NCBI GenBank assembly: GCA_032027205.1
Contig: JAVSMN010000001.1
Coordinates: forward strand, 3,289,418-3,353,417
Length of the DNA stretch: 64,000 nucleotides
Origin: Zeimonas sp032027205
GTDB taxonomy: Bacteria; Pseudomonadota; Gammaproteobacteria; Burkholderiales; Burkholderiaceae_E
Direction of reading: 5' to 3'
The translations under genes were made by a program, and so were the position numbers. Positions 35,298 to 43,869 of this stretch are shown piece after piece (the first letter of the stretch is position 1; each line of letters begins with the position of its first letter). The notes below the pieces were generated by a model. The model was not told where the DNA came from. It made no database searches and was given only the letters and a program-made list of their open reading frames with translations.

Positions 35298-35303
35298 TCA
35301 TTC
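35298..35303 (-). promoter_or_regulatory. Candidate -10 element upstream of nrdJ
   Basis: TAGAAT occurs on the minus strand about 145 bases upstream of the nrdJ ATG, one of few AT-rich hexamers in this region. No convincing -35 box accompanies it. The leader would be about 135 bases. I looked for a B12-box-like core and for NrdR-box-like repeats here and found none that I could support. Confidence 0.3.
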
Positions 35304-35363
35304 TAGCTGCCGCGCGTGCATCGCGGTGAGGTCGCGCGTCTCGGAATGACTGGCGGCGGGACG

Positions 35364-35876
35364 CTAGCGATCGAGCCGATCGCGCGCCGCGCGATCACGA
35401 TCCTGACGATCGCGGTCGTAGCGGTCCGCCAGCTCCGCGAGCGCCGCCGACAGCGCGTTGCCCTGCAATTCGACGCTCGCCTTGAGCTGCGACTCGAGCG
35501 CGTCCAGCCGGGCCTGCACCGCCCGCTCGACCTCGTCGCGCCGATCGTCGCTGCGCGAGAAGCGCGATTCCAGATACGAGCGCAACTCGGTGAAGCGCGA
35601 CGACTCCGCCTGATCGGCGAGGTCGCGCTGCACCTGCAGCTCCTTGCCGTGGCGACGCGTCTCGAGCAGACCGGACATCTGCAGGTAGACGATGTAGGCG
35701 AGCAGCAACACGGTGACGAGCACGATGAACGCGAGCATCACCAGGCCGAGCGGCGCCTGCACCTCGGTGAACGCGAGCGACACCGTGGTCGGCGCGTTCA
35801 GCACCTGCCAGTTGACCAGGACGAACGCGACGAGCGCGCCGAAGACGATCAGGAAGAGCAGCGAACGCAGCGTCAC
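35364..35876 (-). CDS. LapA-domain (DUF1049-like) membrane protein with coiled-coil tail
   Basis: The 170-residue protein has two membrane segments (about 5-23 and 43-66) joined by a short loop with NAPTTVSLAF, the pattern of LapA/YciS-type proteins. A long charged coiled-coil of about 95 residues follows, ending in a run of Asp/Arg-rich repeats. It starts with GTG, 34 bases after the DUF1850 gene. E. coli LapA-LapB control LPS synthesis, but this gene stands apart from lapB and the shared fold does not prove the same role. Confidence 0.65.
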   Translation of the reverse strand: MTLRSLLFLIVFGALVAFVLVNWQVLNAPTTVSLAFTEVQAPLGLVMLAFIVLVTVLLLAYIVYLQMSGLLETRRHGKELQVQRDLADQAESSRFTELRSYLESRFSRSDDRRDEVERAVQARLDALESQLKASVELQGNALSAALAELADRYDRDRQDRDRAARDRLDR

Positions 35877-35910
35877 GGTTCGACTCCCGGGGGCAGCGGA
35901 TCCGTCGGAT

Positions 35911-36327
35911 TCAACGCGATGCGCCCGATGTTGTCAAAGTGGAGTCGCAGCGCTCGATGCCGACGGTGGCGAAGGGCGAGGAGATGCCCGCCACTTCGGC
36001 CAGCGTGCGGCACCGGCCGTCGATGCAGAAGCGGTAGGGCTCCGTGTACGGCGAGACGGCGAGCGACAGCGACGCGTGCACGCGCGCGCCGGGGGCCGGC
36101 GCATAGTGCCAGACGCCGTGGCGCAGAACGGCACCCTCGGGCGGCTCCATGCCGGCGCCGCTGCCCTCGATTCGCGCCTCGACGAGCGCGAGGCCGGCGT
36201 CGACGACCTGCCAGTCTTCCTCCCAGTTCGTCTTTTCGATCGAGTGCGTCCAACCGAGCGTGAAGGCGAGCACCGGAACGAACGCCCGAACGGCCTGATC
36301 GACGACCAGGCATACGCCGATCGTCAC
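35911..36327 (-). CDS. DUF1850 protein associated with TAXI-TRAP transporters
   Basis: The 138-residue product has a short hydrophobic N-terminus and a core with TLGWTHSIEKTNWEEDW, the DUF1850 hallmark, followed by HGVWHYAP and PYRFCIDGRC. It starts with GTG overlapping the fused permease stop as GTGA. DUF1850 genes are known neighbours of TAXI-type TRAP permeases, supporting an accessory but undefined transport role. The N-terminus suggests export or a membrane anchor. Confidence 0.8.
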   Translation of the reverse strand: MTIGVCLVVDQAVRAFVPVLAFTLGWTHSIEKTNWEEDWQVVDAGLALVEARIEGSGAGMEPPEGAVLRHGVWHYAPAPGARVHASLSLAVSPYTEPYRFCIDGRCRTLAEVAGISSPFATVGIERCDSTLTTSGASR

Positions 36328-38405
36328 GCGGCGCTCACCATGCTTGGACGCGCGCGGCGCCAGCGCATCGTGTGCAGCACGACGAACACCGCGCACAGCA
36401 GGAAGCCGAGGTCGTCGGTGACGGGGATCGCAGCGACCAGCAGGAAGGCGCCGGCGGCGGCAATCAAGCGCTCCCACCACGGCAGCTTCGTCGCCAGGAA
36501 GCCGATGCTCGCCGCGCCCCACAGGCCGATCGCCAGCAGCGCCTTGAAGACGACGTAGGCCGTGTCGAGCAGCGTGCCGGTCTGCAGCATCAGCGCAGGA
36601 TCGTAGACCGCCATGAACGGCACGACGAAGCCGGCGATGGCGACGCGCATCGCCTGCACGCCGATCGCCAGTCCCGAGGCGCGTGCGATGGGGGACGCGG
36701 CGTAGGCGGCGAGCGCGACCGGCGGCGTCAGGTCAGCCATGATTCCGAAATAGAACACGAACATGTGCGAGACGATCAGCGGCACGCCCATCGCCAGCAG
36801 CGCCGGCGCGGCGAGCGAACTGGTGATGATGTAGTTCGGAATGGTGGGGATGCCCATGCCGAGCACCAGGCAGGTGATCATCGTCAGCACGAGCGACAGG
36901 AAGAGGCTGTGTTCGCCCAGCCGGATGACGAAGCCGCCGAAGGTGGTCGCCGCGCCGGTGAGCGTCATCACGCCGATGATCACGCCGACCAGCGCACAGG
37001 CCACGCCCACCGACAGCGCGTTCTTCGCGCCTTCGGCCATCCCCTCGATCGCCTGGCGCAGCACGGCACGCCCGCCATTGACGAACAGGTTGATCGCGAC
37101 GAGCAGCGCGATGACGACGAACACCGCGGTGATGCCGTATTTCAGGAAGCTCGACGACAGCAGGCCGAGCCCGACCCAGAAGACGATGCGCAGCACCGTA
37201 TACGGCACGCGAAGCGCCACCGACATGCCGAAGATCAGGATCACCGTGGCGGCCAGACCGACCGTGCCGGAGAACAGCGGCGTGTATCCGGCGAACAGCA
37301 GCCAGACGAGCGCCGCCAGCGGCAGGATCAGGTACCAGTTCTCGCGTATTGCAGCCCACGCGTCGGGACAGTCTTCCTTCGGCAGCCCGAGCAGCTTCAG
37401 CCGTCCGGCCTCGAGGTGCACCATCCAGAACGCCGTGCCGAAATACAGCAGCGCCGGAATCACCGCCGCCTTCACGATCTCGACGTAGGGCACGCCGATC
37501 GTCTCGGCCATGATGAAGGCGACCGCCCCCATCACCGGCGGCATGATCTGCCCGCCCATGCTCGACGTCGCCTCCACGCCGCCGGCGAAGGCCGCCTTGT
37601 AGCCGAAGCGCTTCATCAGCGGGATCGTGAACTGGCCGGTGGTGACGACGTTGGCCACGCCCGAGCCGTTGATCGTGCCCATCAGCCCCGAGGCGACGAC
37701 GGCAACCTTGGCCGGTCCGCCGCGCGTGTGGCCCACCGTTCCCATCGAGAAGTCGGTGAACAGGCGGATCATCCCGGCCTGCTCGAGGAAGGTGCCGAAC
37801 AGGATGAACAGGAAGATGTACGTCGACGAGACGTAGGTCGGAATGCCGTAGATGCCTTCGGTGCCGAAGGACATCTGGTTGATGACCTGGTCGAGTCCGA
37901 AGCCGCGGTGCGCGAGCGCGCCGGGCAGGTAGTTGCCCCACAACGCGTAGGCGAGGAACACCGCGCAGATCAGCGGCAGCGCAGCGCCCATCATCCGGCG
38001 CGTCGCCTCGAAGACGAGCACGAGCGTGACGATGCCCACTGCGATGTCGAGTTGTGTGAGATCGCCCGAGCGGACGATCAACTCCTCCTCGAAGATCCAG
38101 TGGTAGAAGCCCAGCGCGAAGCCGACGACGCCGAGCAGCGTGCCGATCAGCACGCCCTTGTCGTGTCGGCGCCCGAAGCCCGGCAGCATCACGAAGGTGA
38201 GCAACATCAGGAAGCCCACGTGCAGCGAGCGCATGACGATGCTCGACAGCGGCGCGTAGGCGGCGGTGTAAACCTGGTAGGCGGAGAACGCGACGCCGAT
38301 CCAGAAGATCGCGCGGCGCCGCGCAGCGGACGTGTTCTCCGGTATGTGGATGTCGCCGGGGACGTCCACATGCTCGGGGGCGGTGGTTTGGGACTGCGAG
38401 GCCAT
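36324..38405 (-). CDS. TRAP transporter permease, fused 4TM/12TM (TAXI type)
   Basis: The 693-residue inner-membrane protein combines the small (DctQ-like) and large (DctM-like) TRAP subunits in one chain, as in TAXI transporters. Many hydrophobic segments are visible; the DctM-like part begins near residue 120 and includes GTINGSGVANVVTTGQFTIP and GMGIPTIPNYII. It uses an ion gradient to drive uptake of a carboxylate or similar solute. It is paired with the TAXI receptor upstream and DUF1850 downstream. The substrate cannot be told from sequence. Confidence 0.93.
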   Translation of the reverse strand: MASQSQTTAPEHVDVPGDIHIPENTSAARRRAIFWIGVAFSAYQVYTAAYAPLSSIVMRSLHVGFLMLLTFVMLPGFGRRHDKGVLIGTLLGVVGFALGFYHWIFEEELIVRSGDLTQLDIAVGIVTLVLVFEATRRMMGAALPLICAVFLAYALWGNYLPGALAHRGFGLDQVINQMSFGTEGIYGIPTYVSSTYIFLFILFGTFLEQAGMIRLFTDFSMGTVGHTRGGPAKVAVVASGLMGTINGSGVANVVTTGQFTIPLMKRFGYKAAFAGGVEATSSMGGQIMPPVMGAVAFIMAETIGVPYVEIVKAAVIPALLYFGTAFWMVHLEAGRLKLLGLPKEDCPDAWAAIRENWYLILPLAALVWLLFAGYTPLFSGTVGLAATVILIFGMSVALRVPYTVLRIVFWVGLGLLSSSFLKYGITAVFVVIALLVAINLFVNGGRAVLRQAIEGMAEGAKNALSVGVACALVGVIIGVMTLTGAATTFGGFVIRLGEHSLFLSLVLTMITCLVLGMGIPTIPNYIITSSLAAPALLAMGVPLIVSHMFVFYFGIMADLTPPVALAAYAASPIARASGLAIGVQAMRVAIAGFVVPFMAVYDPALMLQTGTLLDTAYVVFKALLAIGLWGAASIGFLATKLPWWERLIAAAGAFLLVAAIPVTDDLGFLLCAVFVVLHTMRWRRARPSMVSAA

Positions 38406-38419
38406 CTTTCGGAAGCAAA

Positions 38420-38443
38420 GAGGGACGCCCGGCGGCGTCCCTC
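38420..38443 (-). promoter_or_regulatory. Intercistronic stem-loop between TAXI receptor and permease
   Basis: GAGGGACGCC and GGCGTCCCTC form a perfect 10-bp stem with a four-base loop, 22 bases after the receptor gene and 14 before the permease. Only a short T stretch follows on the minus strand. Such a hairpin can block 3' decay or cause partial termination, giving more binding protein than permease. Confidence 0.6.
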
Positions 38444-38465
38444 GTTCGGGCGGAAGGGGGCGATG

Positions 38466-39422
38466 CTACTTGAGAACGCCCTTTTCGCGATAGTACTTCT
38501 CGGCGCCCGGATGCAGCGGCAGCGGCATGCCTTTCGTCGCGTTCTGCAGCGAGATCTGCTTGGCCGCGGCGTGCGCGGAGACCATCTGGTCGAGGTGCTC
38601 GAACAGCGCCTTCGTCATCTTGTAGGCCAGGTTCTCGGACACGCCGGAGTCCGAGACCAGGAAGTTGTTAATCGCGGCAGTCTGCACGTCGGCACCCTGG
38701 CCGTCGTAGGTGTTGGCCGGAACCGTCACGCTCTGGTAGGCCGGGTCGCCAACCTTCTGAACGACATCGGCGGGGATCGGCACGAGAACGATCTTCACCG
38801 AGCTCGCCAGGTCGCGAATCGACGCGACACCGAGACCTGCCGACTGCAGCGTCGCGTCGAGCTGGCGGTTCTTCATCAGCTCGACCGATTCGCCGAAGGG
38901 CAGGTATTCGGTCTTAGAGAAGTCGTCGTACGACAGGCCCGCCGCCTTGAAGATCGCGCGCGCGTTGAGTTCGGTGCCCGATTTCGGCGCGCCGACCGAC
39001 ACGCGCTTGCCCTTCAGGTCGGCGAGCGTCCTGATGTTCGAGTCGGCCAGCGCGACGATCTGCACGTAGTTCGGGTAGATGGCCGCGATGCCGCGCAGCT
39101 TCTTCAGCGGCTGCTTGAAGCCGACTTCCTCGACACCTTTCCACGCGTCGGACAGCGAATCGCCGAGCGTGAACGCGATCTCGCCGCGTCCCGCCTGCAG
39201 CAGGTTCAGGTTTTCCACGGACGCTTTCGTCGATTGCACCGAAGACTTTGCGTCGGGAATCGCCTTTGCGTAGATCTGCGACAGCGCCACACCGAGCGGG
39301 TAGTAGACGCCACTGGTGCCGCCGGTGAGCACGGTGATGAATTGCTGCTGCGCCAGAGCGCTGCCCGCGCCGGCCAGCGACAGCGCGCAGGCGGCGAGGA
39401 GGGTGCCGAGGATTCGTCGCAT
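38466..39422 (-). CDS. TAXI-family TRAP transporter solute-binding protein
   Basis: The 318-residue product has a signal peptide (cleavage near ALAQ, residue 24) and the TAXI opening FITVLTGGTSGVYYPLG. It then shows STKASVENLNLLQAGRGEIAF and GKRVSVGAPKSGTELNAR, all typical of periplasmic TAXI receptors. A good ribosome site (AAAGGAAC) precedes the ATG at 39422. It is followed by its fused permease. Known TAXI receptors bind organic acids such as glutamate or alpha-ketoglutarate, but this one's ligand is unknown. Confidence 0.93.
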   Translation of the reverse strand: MRRILGTLLAACALSLAGAGSALAQQQFITVLTGGTSGVYYPLGVALSQIYAKAIPDAKSSVQSTKASVENLNLLQAGRGEIAFTLGDSLSDAWKGVEEVGFKQPLKKLRGIAAIYPNYVQIVALADSNIRTLADLKGKRVSVGAPKSGTELNARAIFKAAGLSYDDFSKTEYLPFGESVELMKNRQLDATLQSAGLGVASIRDLASSVKIVLVPIPADVVQKVGDPAYQSVTVPANTYDGQGADVQTAAINNFLVSDSGVSENLAYKMTKALFEHLDQMVSAHAAAKQISLQNATKGMPLPLHPGAEKYYREKGVLK

Positions 39423-39588
39423 GCTTCGTTCCTTTGGGTGGTTGAACGGGAAGTGGCGCAAATGGTAACGGCGGTGGCGGTGCCGGCGTGCGAGCGACGG
39501 TTGCCGTCGGGGATATCCCTAGGACGTTGCGCGAGCAGAGGCGCGGGCCGCCTGCCGCGACGCGCCTACCGCGGCACGCCGAACGCGA

Positions 39589-40872
39589 TCAGAAATTCAA
39601 CGCCCGCGGCAGCCACAGCGACAACTCCGGCACCGCGATCAACGCCACGAGCACCACCAGCATCGCGAAAACGAACCAGATCACCCACGGTACCGTCTGC
39701 TCGATGCGCACGCCGGCCAGCCGCGACGACACCATCAGGTTCACCGCCAGCGGCGGCGTGAACTGCCCGATCGCCACCATGTATGTGAGCAGCACGCCGA
39801 ACCAGACGACGTCCCATTCGAACCCGCGCACCAGCGGCGTCAGAAGCGGCACGAAGATCAGGAAGATCGAGATGCCGTCGAGCACCATGCCGGTGATCAG
39901 CAGCACCACGACGATCGCCGCCAGCGCCCACCACGGCCCCATGCCGCTGTCGAGGATCGCGCGCGTGAGCGGATCGGCGATGCCCAGCGTGCTGACCGCA
40001 TAGGCGAAGATGCTGGCGAGCGCGACGACGACCATGATGACGCCGGAAACCTCGGCCGATTCGATCAGCGAGTCGACGATCTCGCGCACGCCCATCGTGC
40101 GGTAGACGAACACGCCGACGAACAGGCCGTAGAAGACGGCGACGACGGCCGCCTCGGTGGGCGTGAACCAGCCCATGCGCATGCCGCCGAGGATCAGCAC
40201 CGGCGCGAACAGGCCCCAGGTGGCCTCGCGCAAGGCGCGCAGGAACGGCGGGCGCTCGATGTCCGCTTCGCCCGCACCGAACCGGTGTCGACGCGCGAGC
40301 CAGATCGCCGGCACGATCAGCGCGCAACCGGCGAGCACGCCGGGAATGAGTCCGGCGGCAAACAGCGCCGGCACCGACGCCCCGGGCACCATCACCGAAT
40401 AGACGATGAAGGCGATCGATGGCGGGATCAGGATGTCGGTCGCGGCCGCCGCACCGATCACGCTCGCCGAATACGCAGGCGGGTAGCCGGCGCGCGCCAT
40501 CGACGCGAGCATCACGCCGCCGACCGCGGCCGCGCTCGCCGGCCCGGAGCCCGAGATCCCGCCCATGAACATCGCCACGCCGATCGCGACCATCGGCAGC
40601 ATGCCCGGTCCGCGGCCGACGATCGCCAATGCGAACTGCACGAGTCGCTGCGCGACGCCCGAGCGATCGAACACCGAGCCGACGAGCACGAACATCGGCA
40701 GCGCGAGCAGCGGGTACTTGGCGATGCCGGCGTAGAAGTTGTTCGGGATCGACAGCCAGCCGAGGTCGGCCGCGCCGATCGCGAGCGAGCCGCCGAGCAT
40801 CAGCGCCACGCCGATCGGCACGCCGGCGAGGGTCAGTGCGATGAACAGCGCGAAGATCGCGACGTCGATCAT
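39589..40872 (-). CDS. dctM: TRAP transporter large permease, DctM family
   Basis: The 427-residue protein has about twelve membrane segments, starting with the typical FALFIALTLAGVPIGVALML. It has SGSGPASAAAVGGVMLASM and the IPPSIAFIVYSVM stretch shared by DctM subunits. It is the third gene of the dctP-dctQ-dctM operon. The TAXI system follows 166 bases downstream on the same strand, with an intervening gap where no clear terminator was seen. Confidence 0.94.
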   Translation of the reverse strand: MIDVAIFALFIALTLAGVPIGVALMLGGSLAIGAADLGWLSIPNNFYAGIAKYPLLALPMFVLVGSVFDRSGVAQRLVQFALAIVGRGPGMLPMVAIGVAMFMGGISGSGPASAAAVGGVMLASMARAGYPPAYSASVIGAAAATDILIPPSIAFIVYSVMVPGASVPALFAAGLIPGVLAGCALIVPAIWLARRHRFGAGEADIERPPFLRALREATWGLFAPVLILGGMRMGWFTPTEAAVVAVFYGLFVGVFVYRTMGVREIVDSLIESAEVSGVIMVVVALASIFAYAVSTLGIADPLTRAILDSGMGPWWALAAIVVVLLITGMVLDGISIFLIFVPLLTPLVRGFEWDVVWFGVLLTYMVAIGQFTPPLAVNLMVSSRLAGVRIEQTVPWVIWFVFAMLVVLVALIAVPELSLWLPRALNF

Positions 40873-40921
40873 CGGGAACGCGTCCAGCGAAGTCGATGCA
40901 TCGTTCGACGCTTCGGGGCGT

Positions 40922-41437
40922 TCAATGCGCTTCGCGCGTCCGCGCCAGCCGCACGAGGCGCTGCACCGAGCGCGCGGCGATCAGCAGCGCGAGCACCGGC
41001 AGCCACACGGTGTACCACCACTGCGGAACGCCGATGCCGGGCGAAGTGACCTCGTAGCGGTAGTCGTCCCACAGCAGTCGCAGCGACAGGCCGAAGAGCA
41101 TCAGGAACGCGACGATCGACGCGATCTCGGAGAACATCGCCAGCAGGCGGCGGCGACGCGGCGAGCCCGCGTCGTAGAGGAACTCGATGCGGATGTGGCG
41201 GTTGCGCGCGGCTGCGGCGGCGCTGGCGACCAGCGTCAGCACGACCATCAGCGAGATCGAGATCTCCTCGGTCCACGCGAAGGACTCGTTGGTGAAATAG
41301 CGCGCGACGACGTTGGCGAAGGTGATCGACGCGAGCACCGCCATCGCGGCCGCGCCGATCCAGTCTTCGGGCAGGCGTCGCGCGAATGACGCGACGCGCG
41401 GGTCGTCGCCGGCGGCCGGTTCGTTCGAGTCGGTCAT
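40922..41437 (-). CDS. dctQ: TRAP transporter small permease, DctQ family
   Basis: The 171-residue protein has four membrane segments. NVVARYFTNESFAWTEEIS is the DctQ signature, and RNRHIRIEFL follows. The last helix ends in a basic tail. It has little Shine-Dalgarno complementarity; the sequence just before it is the T-rich tail of a strong hairpin after dctP, so its translation may be modest relative to dctP. Confidence 0.9.
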   Translation of the reverse strand: MTDSNEPAAGDDPRVASFARRLPEDWIGAAAMAVLASITFANVVARYFTNESFAWTEEISISLMVVLTLVASAAAAARNRHIRIEFLYDAGSPRRRRLLAMFSEIASIVAFLMLFGLSLRLLWDDYRYEVTSPGIGVPQWWYTVWLPVLALLIAARSVQRLVRLARTREAH

Positions 41438-41452
41438 GGCGAAACAAGAGAA

Positions 41453-41494
41453 CGGGCCGGCCGGAAGCGGAGCTCGCCGCGTCCGGCCGGCCCG
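41453..41494 (-). promoter_or_regulatory. Strong intercistronic hairpin between dctP and dctQ
   Basis: CGGGCCGGCCGGA (41453-41465) pairs perfectly with TCCGGCCGGCCCG (41482-41494), a 13-bp stem, and the loop can pair further (GCGG with CCGC). On the minus strand a T-rich stretch (TTCTCTTGTTTC) follows directly. This resembles a leaky terminator that would leave most transcripts covering only dctP. Confidence 0.65.
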
Positions 41495-41510
41495 ATCGGG
41501 CTGTCGTGCG

Positions 41511-42551
41511 TCAGGCCGACTCGGCTACAGCGGCTTCGGCGCGCTTGACGAGCTCCGGGCCGATCTGCTTCGTCCACTTCTCGTAAACGGGTCGCACCGC
41601 CGCCTCGAAGGCCTTTTTCTCGGCGTCGGACAACGGCGTGACCTTCACGCCGAGCGCCTGGACCTCCTTGACCAGCGACTGGTCGTTCTTCGTCAGTCCC
41701 TTGCGCGCGATCGCGATCTCCTGCTTGCCGGCTTCGAGCGCAGCGGCGCGCACGATGTCGCGGTCGGCCGGGGTCCACGTGTTCCAGACGTCGCGGTTGA
41801 CGACGTAGATCAGCGGGTCGGCGACGTAGTCCCACATCGTGACGAATTTCTGGCCGAGCGTGTGCAGCTTGGCCGCGGTGAAGATGTGCAGCGGGTTCTC
41901 CTGGCCTTCGACGGCACCCGACGCGAGCGCCGGCTGCGCGTCGGCCCAGCTCATCTGCGTTGGGTTCGCGCCCAGCGCGGTGAAGGTATCGTTGAAGATC
42001 GGCGAGCCGACGACGCGGAACTTCAGGCCCTTCATGTCGGCCGGCGTGCGGATCTCGTGCTTCGAGTTGGTGAGCTCGCGGAAACCGTTTTCGCCCCAGG
42101 CGAGCGGGACGACGCCGGCCTTCTCGACGATCTGCAGGATCTGCTTGCCGACGTCGCCCTGCGTCATCGCGTCGATGCCCGCGTGGTCGCGCGCGAGGAA
42201 CGGCAGCGAGAACAGGTTCAACTCCTTGACCTGCGGCGACCAGTTGATCGTCGAGCCGACGGCGACGTCGATCACGCCCTGGCGGATGGCCGAGAACTCG
42301 CGCGTCTGGTCGCCGTTGATCAGCGAGACGTTCGGATACAGCTTCATGTTGATGCGGCCCTGCGTACGCTCGCGCACGAGGTCGATCCAGATCTGCGCGC
42401 CCTTGCCCCACGGGAACGCGGTGCCCACCACCGTCGACAGTCGGTACTCGGATCGGTAGTTCTGCGCGTGTGCCGCGCGCGTGACGACGAACGGAGCGGC
42501 CAGCGCGGTAGAGGCGGCGGCGCCGGCTTTGAGCAGGGAACGGCGGTCCAT
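41511..42551 (-). CDS. dctP: TRAP transporter substrate-binding protein, DctP family
   Basis: The 346-residue product has a twin-arginine-like signal (DRRSLLKAG, cleavage near AHA), then the DctP-type periplasmic domain. Visible elements are the GRINMKLYPN-like strand, LPFLARDHAGIDAM, GLKFRVVGSPIFNDTF and the ligand-arginine region. GAVEGQENPLHIF also fits the family. AGGAGA precedes the ATG. The Tat-type signal suggests export in folded form. Ligand unknown; DctP relatives bind C4-dicarboxylates and other organic acids. Confidence 0.93.
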   Translation of the reverse strand: MDRRSLLKAGAAASTALAAPFVVTRAAHAQNYRSEYRLSTVVGTAFPWGKGAQIWIDLVRERTQGRINMKLYPNVSLINGDQTREFSAIRQGVIDVAVGSTINWSPQVKELNLFSLPFLARDHAGIDAMTQGDVGKQILQIVEKAGVVPLAWGENGFRELTNSKHEIRTPADMKGLKFRVVGSPIFNDTFTALGANPTQMSWADAQPALASGAVEGQENPLHIFTAAKLHTLGQKFVTMWDYVADPLIYVVNRDVWNTWTPADRDIVRAAALEAGKQEIAIARKGLTKNDQSLVKEVQALGVKVTPLSDAEKKAFEAAVRPVYEKWTKQIGPELVKRAEAAVAESA

Positions 42552-42642
42552 GAGGGTCTCCTGGTTTTCGAACGATCGGATTCTTGCGGAACCGTGCGCG
42601 CCCGGCGCACCGAAGCGACCGGCGGGAAAGACGCGGGGCGCC

Positions 42643-42648
42643 ATTCTA
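42643..42648 (-). promoter_or_regulatory. Candidate -10 element for dctPQM
   Basis: TAGAAT lies on the minus strand just after the serA stop and about 92 bases before the dctP ATG. A weak -35-like sequence would overlap the serA stop. It suggests that the transporter operon has its own promoter rather than relying on serC-serA. Confidence 0.3.
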
Positions 42649-42669
42649 AACCCGCGCGCCCGGAGCGTT

Positions 42670-43854
42670 TCAGTCGACGGCGGGCAGGTATTGGACCGAG
42701 AGCACACCGTCGATGGCCTCGATCGACGCGATCGCATCGCGCGACACCGGGCTGTCGACGTCGACGATCGTGTACGCCATGTCGCCGCGTGACTTGTTCA
42801 GCATGTTGTTGATGTTCAGGTCGCCGTGCGCCATCGCGGTGGAGATCTGCCCGAGCATGTTCGGCACGTTCGCGTTGGCGATGACGATACGGAAGGCAGA
42901 TTCGCGCGGCGCAAAGGTGTCGGGGAAGTTCACCGCGTTGCGCACATTGCCGTTCTCGAGATAGTCGCGCAGCTGGTCGGCCACCATTCGCGCGCAGTTC
43001 TCCTCGGCCTCGCGCGTCGATGCGCCCAGATGCGGCAGCGCGATCGCCCGCTCGTGCGCATCGACCGCCGCGCTCGGAAAGTCGCAGACGTAGCGCAACA
43101 ATCGCCCTTCATCAAGCGCAGCAAGCACCGCAGGCTCGTCGACGACGCCTTCGCGCGAGAAGTTCAGCAGCACCGCGCCAGGCTGCACGTTGCGCAGGCT
43201 CTCGACGCCGATCAGCCCGCGCGTCGCGGCGAACAGCGGCACGTGCAGCGTGACGAAACGCGCCGCCCGCAGCGCCTCGCCGACCGAATGCGCCTTGCGC
43301 ACCTGCGCGGGCAGGCTCCAGGCCGCATCCACGGTGATTTCAGGGTCGTAGCCGATCACGTCCATCCCGAGCCGTATCGCAGCATCGGCCACGAGGCAGC
43401 CGATGCGACCGAGCCCGATCACCGCGAGCGTCTGTCCGGCCAGTTCGAAACCGGAGAACGCCTTCTTGCGCTTCTCGACGAGCGTCTCGATGTCGGCGCA
43501 GTCGGCCTCGATCGTGTCGACGAAGCGCAGCGCCTCGGGCAGGTTGCGCGCGGCGAGCAGCATGCCGGCGAGCACGAGCTCCTTGACCGCGTTCGCGTTC
43601 GCGCCCGGAGCGTTGAACACCGGCGCGCCGCGCGCGCTCATCTGCGCCACCGGAATGTTGTTGGTGCCTGCGCCGGCGCGCGCAATCGCGCGCACCGATC
43701 TCGGGATCGTCGTCGAATGCAGGTCGGCCGAGCGCAGCAGGATCGCATCGGGCGATTCGATGTCGGAGCCGACGGCGTAGGCGGGCGCGGGTAGTCGCGC
43801 GAGCCCGCTTTCGGAGATCTGGTTCAGCACCAGCACGCGGATCGGGTCGCGCAT
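42670..43854 (-). CDS. serA: D-3-phosphoglycerate dehydrogenase (SerA-type, with ACT domain)
   Basis: The 394-residue enzyme oxidises 3-phosphoglycerate to 3-phosphohydroxypyruvate, the first step of serine synthesis. It shows RAGAGTNNIP, the NAD-binding VIGLGRIGCLVADAA, and the catalytic Arg region NFSREGVVDE. The catalytic His lies in LPHLGASTREAEENC. A C-terminal ACT-like domain (residues 320-394, GQISTAMAHGDLNINNM) probably gives serine feedback. It follows serC by 15 bases, so two consecutive steps of the phosphoserine pathway are co-transcribed. Confidence 0.9.
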   Translation of the reverse strand: MRDPIRVLVLNQISESGLARLPAPAYAVGSDIESPDAILLRSADLHSTTIPRSVRAIARAGAGTNNIPVAQMSARGAPVFNAPGANANAVKELVLAGMLLAARNLPEALRFVDTIEADCADIETLVEKRKKAFSGFELAGQTLAVIGLGRIGCLVADAAIRLGMDVIGYDPEITVDAAWSLPAQVRKAHSVGEALRAARFVTLHVPLFAATRGLIGVESLRNVQPGAVLLNFSREGVVDEPAVLAALDEGRLLRYVCDFPSAAVDAHERAIALPHLGASTREAEENCARMVADQLRDYLENGNVRNAVNFPDTFAPRESAFRIVIANANVPNMLGQISTAMAHGDLNINNMLNKSRGDMAYTIVDVDSPVSRDAIASIEAIDGVLSVQYLPAVD

Positions 43855-43869
43855 CGCGCTCCTCCTGAA

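Noticed and set aside
35156..35363. Cobalamin riboswitch before the B12-dependent ribonucleotide reductase
   Set aside because: I looked for the conserved B12-box core and flanking stems in the leader and did not find them. A covariance-model search would be decisive.
36372..39761. Plus-strand frame of about 1130 codons opposite the TAXI-TRAP genes
   Set aside because: Its composition is His/Arg/Gln/Asp-rich as expected for antisense of membrane protein genes; the minus-strand products match TRAP families throughout.
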